Below, one piece after another: positions 22,970-34,437 of a DNA stretch of 64,000 nt. Location: contig OY759267.1 of the NCBI GenBank assembly GCA_963662155.1, positions 32,778,976 to 32,842,975 of the forward strand, given 5' to 3'. The notes below the pieces were generated by a model. It made no database searches, was not told the DNA's origin, and saw only the letters and a program-made list of their open reading frames with translations. Each line of letters starts with the position of its first letter. Within the stretch, counting starts at the first letter, position 1. The translations under genes and the position numbers were made by a program. This DNA is from Lamellibrachia columna. Taxonomy: Eukaryota > Annelida > Polychaeta > Sabellida > Siboglinidae.

Positions 22970-25510
22970 GCAGCTCCAATAGGATCTTGAGATTAGACAG
23001 TGTCAGCTCCAACAGGATCTTGAGATTAGACAGTGTCAGCTCCAATAGGATCTTGAGATTAAACAGTGTCAGCTCCAAAAGGATCTTGAGATTAGACAGT
23101 GTCAGCTCCAACAGGGTCTTGAGATTAGACAGTGTCAGCTCCAATAGGATCTTGAGATTAGACAGTGTCAATTCCAACAGGGTCTTGAGATTAGACAGTG
23201 TCAGCTCCAACAGGATCTTGAGATTAGACAGTGTCAGTTCCAACAGGGTCTTGAGATTAGACAGTGTCAGCTCCAATAGGATCTTGAGATTAGACAGTGT
23301 CAATTCCAACAGGGTCTTGAGATTAGACAGTGTCAGTTCCAACAGGATCTTGAGATTAGACAGTGTCAGTTCCAACAGGGTCTTGAGATTAGCAGTGTCA
23401 GCTCCAATATTATCTTGAGATTAGACAGTGTCAGTTCCAACAGGGTCTTGAGATTAGACAGTGTCAGTTCCAACAGGGTCTCGAGATTAGACAGTGTCAG
23501 CTCCAACAGGGTCTTGAGATTAGACAGTGTCAGTTCCAACAAGGTCTTGAGATTAGACCGTGTCAGCTCCAACAGAGTCTTGAGGTTACACAGTTTCAGC
23601 TCCAACAGGATCTTGAGGTTAAACAGTTTCAGCTCCAACAGGATCTTGAGGTTAAACAGTGTCAGCCCCAATAGAGTCTTGAGATTAGACAGTGTCAGCT
23701 CCAACAGGATTTTGGAATTAGACAGTGTCAACTCCAACAGGGTCTTGAGATTAGACAGTGTCAGCTCCAATAGGATCTTGAGATTAGACAGTGTCAATTC
23801 CAACAGGGTCTTGAGATTAGACAGTGTCAGTTCCAACAGGATCTTGAGATTAGACAGTGTCAGTTCCAACAGGGTCTTGAGATTAGCAGTGTCAGCTCCA
23901 ATATTATCTTGAGATTAGACAGTGTCAGTTCCAACAGGGTCTTGAGATTAGACAGTGTCAGTTCCAACAGGGTCTCGAGATTAGACAGTGTCAGCTCCAA
24001 CAGGGTCTTGAGATTAGACAGTGTCAGTTCCAACAAGGTCTTGAGATTAGACCGTGTCAGCTCCAACAGAGTCTTGAGGTTACACAGTTTCAGCTCCAAC
24101 AGGATCTTGAGGTTAAACAGTTTCAGCTCCAACAGGATCTTGAGGTTAAACAGTGTCAGCCCCAATAGAGTCTTGAGATTAGACAGTGTCAGCTCCAACA
24201 GGATTTTGGAATTAGACAGTGTCAACTCCAACAGGGTCTTGAGATTAGACAGTGTCAGCTCCAATAGGATCTTGAGATTAGACAGTGTCAATTCCAACAG
24301 GGTCTTGAGATTAGACAGTGTCAGTTCCAACAGGATCTTGAGATTAGACAGTGTCAGTTCCAACAGGGTCTTGAGATTAGCAGTGTCAGCTCCAATATTA
24401 TCTTGAGATTAGACAGTGTCAGTTCCAACAGGGTCTTGAGATTAGACAGTGTCAGTTCCAACAGGGTCTCGAGATTAGACAGTGTCAGCTCCAACAGGGT
24501 CTTGAGATTAGACAGTGTCAGTTCCAACAAGGTCTTGAGATTAGACCGTGTCAGCTCCAACAGAGTCTTGAGGTTACACAGTTTCAGCTCCAACAGGATC
24601 TTGAGGTTAAACAGTTTCAGCTCCAACAGGATCTTGAGGTTAAACAGTGTCAGCCCCAATAGAGTCTTGAGATTAGACAGTGTCAGCTCCAACAGGATTT
24701 TGGAATTAGACAGTGTCAGCTCCAACAGGGTCTTGAGATTAGACAGTGTCAGCTCCAACAGGGTCTTGAGATTAGACAGTGTCAGCTACAACAGGGTCTT
24801 GAGATTAGACAGTGTCAGCTCTAACAGGATCTTGAGATTAGACAGTGTCAGCTCCAACAGGATCTTGAGATTAGGCAGTGTCAGCTCCAACACGGTCTTG
24901 AGATTAGATAGTGTCAGCTCCAACACGGTCTTAAGATCAGGCAGTGTGACACAGCCTAATCTCAAGACCCAGTGTCAGCTCCAACAGGATCTTGAGATTA
25001 GACAGTGTTAGCTCCAACAGGATCTTGAGATTAGACAGTGTTAGCTCCAACAGGGTCTTGAGATTAGATAGTGTCAGCTCCAACACGGTCTTAAGATCAG
25101 GCAGTGTGACACAGCCTAATCTCAAGACCCAGTGTCAGCTCCAACAGGATCTTGAGATTAGACAGTGTTAGCTCCAACAGGGTCTTGAGATCAGGCAGTG
25201 TGACACAGCCTAATCTCAAGACCCAGTGTCAGCTCCAACAGGATCTTGAGATGAGACAGTGTTAGCTCCAACAGGATCTTGAGATCAGGCAGTGTGACAC
25301 AGCCTAATCTCAAGAATCAGTGTCAGTTCCAACAGGATCTTGAGATTAGACAGTGTCAGCTCCAACAGGATCTTGAGATTAGGCAGTGTCGTCAGCTCCA
25401 ACAGGATCTTGATATCAGACAGTGTTAGCTCCAACAGGGTCTTGAAATCAGGCAGTGTGATACAGCCTAATCTCAAGACCTAGTGTCAGCTCCAACAGGA
25501 TCTAGAGATT
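22970..25510. repeat. 33-bp minisatellite with 494-bp higher-order repeat
   Basis: About 75 copies of a 33-base unit made of CAGCTCCAACAGGATCTTGA plus GATTAGACAGTGT. Between about 23390 and 24760 it is organised in a 494-base higher-order unit: frames at 23415, 23909 and 24403 recur, and the first two are identical at protein level. Each higher-order unit is 15 units minus one base (GATTAG|CAGTG), so the reading frame slips every period. From 24935 a second arrangement includes short inverted pieces (CCTAATCTCAAGACC). Both strands are open for long runs (plus SVSSNRILRLD, minus ELTLSNLKILL) because the unit is a multiple of three. Confidence 0.97.
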
Positions 25511-25514
25511 AGAT

Positions 25515-26660
25515 GTACATCCAGCTCTAACCAGCGTAGACCAAACTAACAAATATACTCCCAGCTCTAACCAATGTACACCCAGCTGTAACCAACGTAC
25601 ACCAAGCTGTAACCAGTGTACACCAAGCTGTAACAAATGTACACCCAGCTCTAACCAATGTACACCCAGATGTAACCAATGTACACCAAGCTGTAACAAA
25701 TGTACACCAAGCTGTAACCAATGTACACCAAGTTCTATCCAATGTACACTAAGCTGTATCCAATGTACACCAAGCTCTAAACAATATACACCAAGCTCTA
25801 ATCAATGTACACCAAGCTCTAAACGATGTACACCAGATGTAACCAATGTACACCAAGCTGTAACCAATGTACACCAAACTGCAACCAATGTTCACCCAAC
25901 TGTAACCAATGTACACCAAGTTCTATCCAACATACACCAAGCTCTAAACAATGTACACCAAGCTCTAAACAATGTACATCAAGCTGTAACCAATGTACAC
26001 AAAGCTGTAACCAATGTACACCCAACTCTAACCAATGTACACCAAGTTCTATCCAATGTACACTAAGCTGTATCCAATGTACACCAAGCTCTAAACAATA
26101 TACACCAAGTTCTAACCAATGTACATCAAGCTCTAAACAATGTACACCAGCTGTAACCAATGTACACCAAACTGCAACCAATGTACACCCAACTGTAACC
26201 AATGTACATCAAGTTCTATCCAATGTACACCAAGCTCTATCCAATGTACACCAAGCTCTAAACAATGTACACCAAGCTCTAAACAATGTACACCCAGCTG
26301 TAACCAAGGTACACCAAGCTGTAACCAATGTACACCCAACTCTAACCAATGTACACCAAGTTCTATCCAATGTACACCAAGCTCTATCCAATGTACACGA
26401 AGCTCTAAACAATGTACACCAAGCTGTAACCAACATACACCCAGCTGTAACCAATGTACACCAAGCTGTAACCAATGTACACCCAGCTGTAACCAATGTA
26501 CACCAAGCTGTAACCAATGTACACCCAGCTCTAAACAATGCACACCAAACTGTAACCAATGTACACCCAACTCTAACCAATGTACACCAAGTTCTATCCA
26601 ATGTACACCAAGATCTATCCAATGTACACCAAGCTCTAACTAATGTACAAGCTCTAAACA
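25515..26660. repeat. 21-bp minisatellite with 314-bp higher-order repeat
   Basis: About 54 copies of AATGTACACCAAGCTCTAACC with GTAACC, TATCC and AAAC variants. Frames starting at 25826 and 26140 (plus) and 25819 and 26133 (minus) repeat with an offset of 314 bases, which is 15 units minus one base. A 301-codon frame (25826-26731) crosses the array, changing from a CTPSCNQ to a TNVHQAV style repeat when the frame slips. There is no start context, signal peptide or domain, so I treat it as satellite, not gene. Confidence 0.97.
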
Positions 26661-26709
26661 ATGCTGATCAAACAAATATTAACACCATTTTATGTTCTGT
26701 GACGGATAC

Positions 26710-26793
26710 CTCTGTAGGTCGTATCCCATAGTAACCTTCAAACATTGCAATCATAAGTGAGTCATCAGCAAATTGTGACCCTTCTCTCTGGAT
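26710..26793 (-). CDS. Candidate coding exon, unrecognised
   Basis: Acceptor TTGTTTTAG, 28 in-phase codons reading IQREGSQFADDSLMIAM then FEGYYGIRPTE, donor ACAGAG|GTATCC. The composition is strongly protein-like and it lies directly beside the satellite. I do not recognise the family. Neighbouring candidate exons at 30392-30497 and 30530-30632 are on the same strand but I cannot show they join. Confidence 0.4.
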
Positions 26794-27240
26794 CTAAAAC
26801 AACAAAGTGCTGTCAATTAACTATTGACAAAAGATATTCTTCCTAGTCTAGCAGACATTTGGAGGGAGCCAAACATTCTGTTCTTATTGTAACAACTGAA
26901 GTATGACAAATACAGGATCAATGTCAGTTTTTATAATCCAATATTTTTGGTTTTAAAATAAATTATCGCTCAAAATCTCGAATATACATGTTTCAATTGT
27001 CAGTGAACATTATGGTTAATTTTGTTATTAATTGGTTTACAAATTTTCTTTAACACAAAAATGGGTTGGTCAGCAAAAAATAAATAAAACACTAATCCAA
27101 ATGTGTAATGCCCACGGAATTAATGAACTAGATTAGCCTAATTTATCTATGCCACTAGACAACATTCTTACCCAATTTTTTCTATGCCAGTACAGTCATT
27201 CAACCATTCCAAGTACATTTTTCATGTTAACACAAGTTTA
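26794..27240. other. No recognised gene
   Basis: AT-rich intron-like sequence, nothing assignable. Confidence 0.5.
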
Positions 27241-27259
27241 TGGACTCGTGTTTTCACGG

Positions 27260-27560
27260 GAAAATGTCAGAATTTCGTGAATTCACGTTCGGTAAAACAT
27301 GAACTGAACCAGCTGAAACACGTGATTCCACCTGTTCTGAACCAGAGTGAATAGTATCTGTACACCCAATTTGTCCACAGAATATCGTGAATTCACGAAT
27401 GGTACCACGTGAATTGAACCAATTGAGACACGTGATTGCACGTGTTCTGAACCACTGTACACACGTGTGTATACACCAGTGTACACGTGTGTGTACAGTA
27501 CACCAATTTGTCCACATAATCCCGTGAATTCACGTACAGAAACATGTGAATTCACCTTCA
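27260..27560. repeat. Tandem repeat with GTGAATTCAC palindromes
   Basis: Two to three diverged units of about 115-135 bases. Each begins with a CGTGAATTCACG-like palindrome (27274, 27389, 27524 and a variant near 27545), followed by GAACC, an ACACGTGATT motif and CACCAATTTGTCCACA. The middle also has ACACACGTGTGT and GTACACGTGTGTGTAC palindromes. Confidence 0.8.
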
Positions 27561-27659
27561 GAACATGTTAAATCATGTGTGAATGTTACCTGGGATATTT
27601 ATTTAACGTCATGATTGTCTTACATAAGGCAGGGATGCTGCAATTACTCGACAAAAACT

Positions 27660-27990
27660 ATTCCTATATATCAGATATAAGCCATGTGGTTTTTTTGAGG
27701 GTAGGCAACAAATCACGATTAGCATTGTTGTCCTGTATGCATCAGATAATCTTTTGCAACTCCACGTATTCACACTTGCCAACGCCTTCAACAACATTGA
27801 AATCCTCACCTAGAAGCGCTGTTTCTATGTCACAATTATTCTGGTATTTCAATTGTAACGACACATGCATGTTGTTCTATCGAGGACACATAATCATTCT
27901 GGTTACAACATGTTTACTCAAAAAACAAACATCAGTTGTGTGAATTCAGTGTTCTGCTGTAAATGTACATGTGATTTTAATGTGGACAGA
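27660..27990. repeat. Interspersed repeat R2, inverted third copy
   Basis: Matches 5573-5920 in reverse orientation with many substitutions. It contains CTATCGAGGACACATAATC and GAATTCAGTGTTCTGCTG. It is older than the tandem duplication. Confidence 0.65.
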
Positions 27991-28200
27991 AAAGGAAAGC
28001 CATTTACATAGGACCTACCGGTATACGCACGCATGCATGCACAGAAAGGGAGAGAGACAGGGATGAAACCACACAGGGATGGACGTGGGGAGGCAGGCAG
28101 GTGGCCGGGTAGGAATGTGCGTCCTGCTCAAAGCACTGTATACTCCACACATTGGCGCTTCTCCCACCACAAGTTTTATGTGGATGCAGTGTAAGTGTGA

Positions 28201-28854
28201 GAAGTTGTGCCTGAAACAGAATCATCTCCATCATTAGCTAGGCCAGCGCTACCGGTGGTAATTTGGGCAATAGACCACATGGCATCAGATTTTGCTAAAC
28301 AAAAGTTTCCCATTTGAGCCAATTTGGCCAGTAGCATTTTCATTGAAAAGCATGTAGAATACATTTGCGTTTGTTGCTGTCTTGAGGCACGTAAACAAAA
28401 TGGCAAAAACTGATGGCTTTAGGCCAACCAGTTTACACCACAACTAGCCAAGATTAGTTATACTGTTTGACACACAGAATAATTTCTGTCCATGCAGCTG
28501 CAACAACGAACGCACACCCTTCCAAAGGAAGTTGTGCCTGAAACAGAATCATCTCCATCATTAGCTAGGCTAGTGCTACCGGTGGTCATTTAGGCCATAG
28601 ACCACATGGCATCAGATTTTGCTAAACAAAAGTTTCCCATTTGAGCCAATTTGGCCAGTAGCATTTTCATTGAAAAGCATGTAGAATACATGTGCGTTTG
28701 TTGCTGTCTTGAAGCACATAAACAAAATGGCAAAAACTGAGGGCTTTAGGACAACCAGTTTACACCACAACTAGCCAAGATTAGTAATACTGTTTGACAC
28801 ACAGAATAATTTCAGTCCATGCAGCTGCAAAATCAAACGCTCACCCTTCCAAAC
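28201..28854. repeat. Tandem duplication, 327-bp unit (two copies)
   Basis: 28201-28527 and 28528-28854 match closely from GAAGTTGTGCCTGAAACAG to CACCCTTCCAAA. Differences are scattered substitutions. No coding function seen. Confidence 0.93.
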
Positions 28855-29054
28855 ACCCCCCCCTCCCCCCAACACCCACCCACCTGCACACACTGAACAG
28901 AACAGGCTATTATCATTTTACCTGCTCTTAACTATTGTTTTTGTGCATGCATTGGAAGTGTCATTTCTCTTCTAGGCTCTACTAGTCTTGGTCTTCTATG
29001 CTATCGTACAGGTTTGGCAGCGACATTAATAAGGATTTTTTGTTTGAGCACTGT

Positions 29055-29285
29055 AAAACGTCAAGTTGCGGCACAATGTATAGGTAGACACATTATAGAA
29101 CACTCCTGCTTGTCAAGTCATTATAATATTTGTTTTACAACCAAGCCTAAACAATACCTTACCCAGCTAAAAACCAGTCACATAATTTAATTATAGGTTG
29201 ATATTGACACTTGATAAACCATAGATCATGTACACTAGATTTCAAGAGCATTGCGAACCAATGAAGCCAGTTTACTGTCTCAGTT
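29055..29285. repeat. Interspersed repeat R3, copy 1
   Basis: Shares TCAAGTTGCGGCACA, CTCCTGCTTGTCAAGTCATT and CATAGATCATGTACACTAGA with 46095-46318 in the same order and orientation. No terminal repeats identified. Confidence 0.8.
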
Positions 29286-30390
29286 GCCTGTAAAGAAAGT
29301 GCAAGATTATCGCGACGCCACCCTTTTGGTCGACAGGGTTGGTGGCGTGTTGGAAGTAGAGAACTATAGTGTTGTGGACTCTTTCTTGTGCCCTAGAAAA
29401 TAACATTCCCCTCGTAGCCAGCACAGAACCAGGTGATATTTGATGTACCAGTGACATTATTAGTATTACACCAATGACGACAGGCATGACAAAAGAGAGG
29501 ATATTGACGTGACACCCGGATTTAAGTAATTCCAGCACTATGAGTATCAACCTGTCAAATAACAAACTTCCTCAGATAATAGCCTGTTCCACACCGATGA
29601 CATGTCACTGTTATTAGACAAGTTGATATCCTCTAGCCAGCTCTGGTAGGAAGACTGTATGATAATGGTGGATTACAAGCCAATGGCTTCCTAATCCACT
29701 AGCCATTTGGAACGTATTGCTTTGGAAGGCAATCTTCAAACATATTTGTGTTTAGACAATAAAAGTGCTTTTACCCAACTTCAAACTGAAACAAAATGCC
29801 ATAGTTTGTTCTTACCGTCACCACATTTAGACACACAGAAGTATACGTAGCACAAGAGCCAAGTTTGACTTAGTGACTAACACAGACCACTGCTCGCTCT
29901 AATCACAACCAACTTAAGCTGAACACATTCTGTCTGATCTGGCTTTGTCAGAATTACTTCACACCAACATTGCTGCCACCTGCAGGTGGTGAAGGCTCTG
30001 GTCAACCACTGGTCAACGTGGCAACCAATACAGCATCATAGGAAACAAGTAGACAATGACAAGAGCATTTGCCCGTATTCCTTTCATCTTCTTCGTTATC
30101 GTTTTTGTTTCATAATATACATATGTGCTTGTCTCTGCTACGAAACAACCGGCGTTGACAAGTTCTTGTTTGGTTTAAATTTGTCAGATGGACATGTACT
30201 CAAGAGTCACATGTCATATGTTGGTTTTGTTCACACAAGTTGGTAAGTCAAACTCGATCTAGGTGTACTAGCATCACTACTGGAATGATAATGGAACAAT
30301 ACAATGTTCAAATTTTCCTGTTTGCCATGACAGTTTTAAAGGTTAGAAAGAACTGTAAGCGTAGAAACAGTTACTTACCTGGGTTACTTA
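29286..30390. other. No secure gene; overlapping open frames
   Basis: 29272-29565 is open for 97 codons on the minus strand with a hydrophobic stretch. The plus strand from an acceptor-like CTGTCTCAG near 29281 is also open (KKVQDYRDATLLVDRVGG) for about 38 codons. They overlap, so at most one is real and neither is recognised. 29986-30246 is another anonymous frame. Confidence 0.35.
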
Positions 30391-30391
30391 C

Positions 30392-30497
30392 CTGGCAGTC
30401 CGAGTGGGAATGCGACGCCGATGTTTGTCCATTCAGAGGCTGAGGCCAGGTGTTGATGGGGATCATTGTGTGGTAGAATGTCATCTCCACACGGACT
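30392..30497 (-). CDS. Candidate coding exon with duplicated splice donor, unrecognised
   Basis: The minus strand reads VRVEMTFYHTMIPINTWPQP then LNGQTSASHSHSDCQ up to donor CCAG|GTAAGT. A second frame is also open (WAVRTSPCGDDILPH), so the true frame is uncertain. The donor and next bases are duplicated exactly: GTAAGTAACCCAG then GTAAGTAAC, giving two consensus donors 13 bases apart. The family is not recognised. Confidence 0.35.
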
Positions 30498-30529
30498 TGT
30501 TCTCACGGCCCAAGTGTAGATTTAGATAC

Positions 30530-30632
30530 CTGCATCATTGTCATAGATACCATCCCAGTTAGTTGCAACAGAATATATGTAGTGAAGCATAGCTTTCAAC
30601 TGAGCGCTACCAAAAGAGTCTATAGCCAACAC
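30530..30632 (-). CDS. Candidate coding exon, unrecognised
   Basis: Acceptor AACTGTCAG, 34 codons plus one base reading VLAIDSFGSAQLKAMLHY then IYSVATNWDGIYDNDA, donor GATGCAG|GTATCT. It is only about 33 bases from the next candidate exon, too close for a normal intron. The two may be alternative or one may be false. Composition is protein-like; no family recognised. Confidence 0.4.
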
Positions 30633-30705
30633 CTGACAGTTTAACTTAATGTTTGCTTTAAATATTTGTAAATATTTTACATAAGTGCATGTTATTTTCA
30701 GTATG

Positions 30706-30765
30706 CACGCACACACACACATGCATGCGCACACACACACACGCACACACATGCACACATATATG
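30706..30765. repeat. Impure (CA)n microsatellite
   Basis: ACACACACAC runs broken by ATGC, giving Cys-Val-Arg frames on the minus strand that I discount. Confidence 0.9.
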
Positions 30766-32699
30766 GATACAGGATTTAACAGCTTAATAAAATTGTTATA
30801 ATGATTGTATGAATTAGATTAGCATGCTCATTAATGAATAAAACTCCTTCCTGTTTTCTGACAATGCGATCTTGCTTTGTGTTTATCCATTATTCACTTG
30901 TGTTACACTTCACAAAATGTACCTAGCAGAATCCAAAGTAACAATTTAACAAGGAATTAGCCAACTATGCAAATTACAAATGAAATAAGCATATATGACA
31001 GAAAAAGTCATACAATTAAATGGGATCGGGATGGTCCTACATGCCGAGATAGAAGGCTCTTTACATCCTAAACTTACAGATATGCAATAGTATAAAAATC
31101 AGAATATAATCGTGTTATAACGTTAGAGATCACACGTTCCTAAACCAAATTTACTCAATCAGCTGCGTTTACCTTGCTTAACAATGAACATAAATCAAGA
31201 TGACGGATGTAAACAATAGCTGTTAAAACACGCAAAACCCAAATCATCCCCAACACAACTAAAAATAGTGCATGTATTCAAATTTAAATATACTGTGTAT
31301 TAGTTATAAATATAAACTAGAAACACTTACATATACTCTTAGCTTAGAATTTCAAAGAAATCCTACCATGTGTTTATAACATCCTGTACTAACAAACAGA
31401 CCCTTCTGCGGGTGCTTCATTCCCAGCCCTGTGTTTTCATATACCTAGAGTTCCTGAGTCGACCCAGGACCACAGATATAACGCACCCCTAGACTTCCTA
31501 CTGTGTATCTGTCTATGTTTGCACTAGCCCAACCCCTGCACATGCACTTTCAAACAGTTTAGTACACAATATTTATCTAATGTGACTTTAGCGCTATACA
31601 TTACATTGATCTAATGTGACTTTAGCCCTCTAAAGGCAAGTTATAGCAAACATCTGTAAATACATACTTTCGCAAGAAAATTCAAAACCACTGTACAGGG
31701 TTTTTGTTGTAGCAGGGACCATGAACCCCAAAGCAGGGATCACTTATTATGCTCGGTCTGTTGTTGAGTCACTACGTATCAAACACCACTGTGGACAAAC
31801 CAGGAACTTATATATGTAATTGTACCTTAAAACTTCAGGAGTTTATACAGCAATAGAAAATTGCTGTTTTGACTAATCGTCCTTTTCTCCCAAATAGGCC
31901 AATAATGCCCGCGTTCATGACTGTTTATTAGTGTGTAACAAATTAATGAAAATATTATGAATTATCACACAGCAACATATAGCAAAGGTTACTAATAGTA
32001 CCTTGTTGACATGAACATTGCAAATGGTCGTGTGTCCAAACTTCTATAATCCACCTTAACTCTTGAAGATACACACTTTCTCAGCTAGCATTTATGGATT
32101 TTTAACACCATGTTTAAGAAAGCCCAGCATATGTTCTGTAAGCACATTGTATTCAGTAAGCTTTTATTTTACACTGAAAATTATATATTTTTTACCTCCT
32201 GCCCTATTACACAGATGTAAATATACACAATATTCACCTTAAAGTGTGAATTCCATCAAGGCCAGACTACTCAACTAGTTCTATTACATAACATTATACA
32301 ACCTAATTAGCCAACCAGCAGTGACAAGGAACTTGCCTGATGGATCACCTGCAGTGAGTCAGTAGACCTTATCAGATAGCATGGGCTCTGTCCAAGATTT
32401 TACCAAGCCACAGGAGGGTGTACTCCTTCAGGAGATCTCCACAGTAGGCCCATGTGTCTAATTAGCTGAAGTAAACAAAAACTGACCAATATGTCATTAT
32501 ACTCCAATGTCATTGGTTGAGATTGATATACATGTCCAAACTAAGGCTTTACTAATGCAATTCTCTCCCGTCCTGCCCTATCATACATATGTTCTGTCAC
32601 TGTCATTTGGACTTTCTGACTGATTAGAGGTCTGTGATTTCAAATAGCAGTTTGTCAAGTTCAACTGTAATTTTGCCTGGATTACCCTGCATTGCTACA
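30766..32699. other. No recognised gene
   Basis: Nearly 2 kb of unique AT-rich sequence with no long frame, tandem repeat or terminal repeat visible. It could be intron or intergenic. Confidence 0.5.
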
Positions 32700-33219
32700 A
32701 AATGGAAGAGATAGTAAACGAGAATAGTGAGCTTGGGAGTGAGAGCAACCGTAAGCCATCCGCTGGTGGCATTAAGGATGTGCAAGGTTTCAAACGTGGC
32801 CACCCGTACCTGGAATCACGAAATGCTGCAACATCAGAAATACGTAAAAAAAACAGCTGCGTGTGGCTGCGAAGACTGAATATTCAAGAGTGGTGCACGT
32901 AATGATTGTGGACTGCTAACCGTTCCAGATGCTGTGGAAATAGCAAGATTCTATGACCACAGCTAGATCAATGCCCTGATTTAGCAGACAGCTACCTTCA
33001 AGCAGAAGAAACTGGTGTAGTTTCTGAGACGCGTCTGCTAAGCATGGTAAGCATGCAGAGAAATGTGGCAATGTGGAATGAGTGTTTCACAGAGCATGCA
33101 AAAAACATGGCATGCACATCTCCACACTTTGAAGTACATGACGAAAAACAAGTCGGTTTATGCTGGAAATTGTCACTACGTTGTCTCCACTGTGAATATC
33201 AGTCAGGCATGTACAAATT
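32700..33219 (+). pseudogene. Mutator-like transposase fragment, 5' part, split by RTE-like element
   Basis: Frames at 32702 and 33044 carry GFKRGHPYLESRNAATSEIR (the F-x-K/R-G-H region) and MWNECFTEHAK followed by EKQVGLCWKLSLRCLHCEYQ. This is the WGLCW-type motif and Cys pair typical of the invertebrate Mutator-like family seen at 8715-9568. The gene is interrupted at 33219 and continues at 36391, with stops between frames. Confidence 0.7.
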
Positions 33220-33602
33220 CCTTGTGGACTGTTACCTTGTCATGGTAAGGAGGCTTGTGTACCCCTATGACCCTCTAAGCTATACCGGTGGGAGGCAACT
33301 CCAACCATACCGGGCAGGTCTGGAGCGAGTGGTCAGACAAAGCACAGTCCAGCCACATCTCTTGATCATGGAGCCCGGGAGGAAAATGGTCTACGACCAC
33401 TGCGGAAAACTTGTGGGCACAGCGGCTTGGGCTAATCGCCCACTCAGTTGTTATTGAAATCGATTACAGAAACCGAAACCATATACTCAACCACACCTTG
33501 ATCTGAGCAAAGCCAGGCTGTCCTGGAAGGGTGGGTATGAATCCCTTGGATGAAAGCTGACAGGAAGCCCAAGGGAGGAAGAGTCTGCTACAGCTCAAGT
33601 CA

Positions 33603-34437
33603 AAATTAGAATTGGATGCTGGAATGTCAGGACACTGTACCAGGCAAAAAAACTAGGACAGCTAGCTGAAGAAGTGAGAAGATACAAGCTGAGCATCATT
33701 GGAGTCTGTGAAAGCAGATGGAACACCTTTGGGAAGGTTACAACTAGCTCTGGAGAAACTTACTTGTACTCTGGGAATGAGAGAGAAGAAGATGCGCACA
33801 CACATGGAGTAGGGCTGCTCCTCTCAAAGGATGCAGCAAAAAGTCTAATCGAATGGGAACCAGTCTCGGAGAGAATCATCACAGCTAGGTGTACATCAAA
33901 AGGTCGGAACATCACCATTATACATTGCTGTGCACCAACCAACTCTGTGCTGAATTTGAAGAGAAAGAGACCTTCTACTAACATCTACAAACAGTCACCC
34001 AAAAACTACCGAAGAGGGATATCCAAGTTGTTATGGGGGATATGAATACCAAGATTGGAAAGGATAATGACAATTGGAAAGGCACAATGAGGAAAGAAGG
34101 TCTGTGACAGATGAATGAGAATGGTCTCCTGTTTGCAGATTTCTGTACTCTCAATGAACTGATAATCGGAGGAACTCTCTTTCCACACAAGCCTATACAC
34201 AAAGCCACATGGATATCCCCAGATCTAAAGACGGAAAACCAAATTGACCACATAGCAACCACCAAGAAATGGAGGAGAGTGCTTCTAGACGTCAGAGTGA
34301 AAAGAGGAGCTGACATTAACTCCGACCACCACCTCCTTGTGGGTGAATTTAGGATGAAGATAGCAGCAAAGAAGAAAACGGATAACAAGGTACAAAGAAG
34401 GTTTGAGATAAGAAAACTTCAAAACACTAAAATATGA
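33603..34437 (+). pseudogene. RTE-like endonuclease domain, broken
   Basis: APE-type endonuclease that would nick target DNA for target-primed reverse transcription. Visible motifs: GCWNVRTL, ICVCESRW-like GVCESRWN, and TENQIDHIA then SDHHLLVGEF near the end. It is spread over several frames with at least one stop (near 34108), so no intact protein can be made. Confidence 0.75.

Noticed and set aside
22987..25011. Leucine-rich repeat protein (ELTLSNLKILL) on the minus strand and SVSSNRILRLD on the plus strand
   Set aside because: Both strands are open because the unit is 33 bases; frames slip every 494 bases and there is no start, domain cap or splice context.
22970..26660. CRISPR-like appearance of regular 33-bp and 21-bp repeats
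   Set aside because: Units are directly adjacent with no unique spacers, in eukaryotic sequence, and no cas-like genes are present.
29272..29565. 97-codon minus-strand frame with a possible membrane segment
   Set aside because: It overlaps an equally plausible plus-strand frame; no homology or splice support decides, so not called as a gene.
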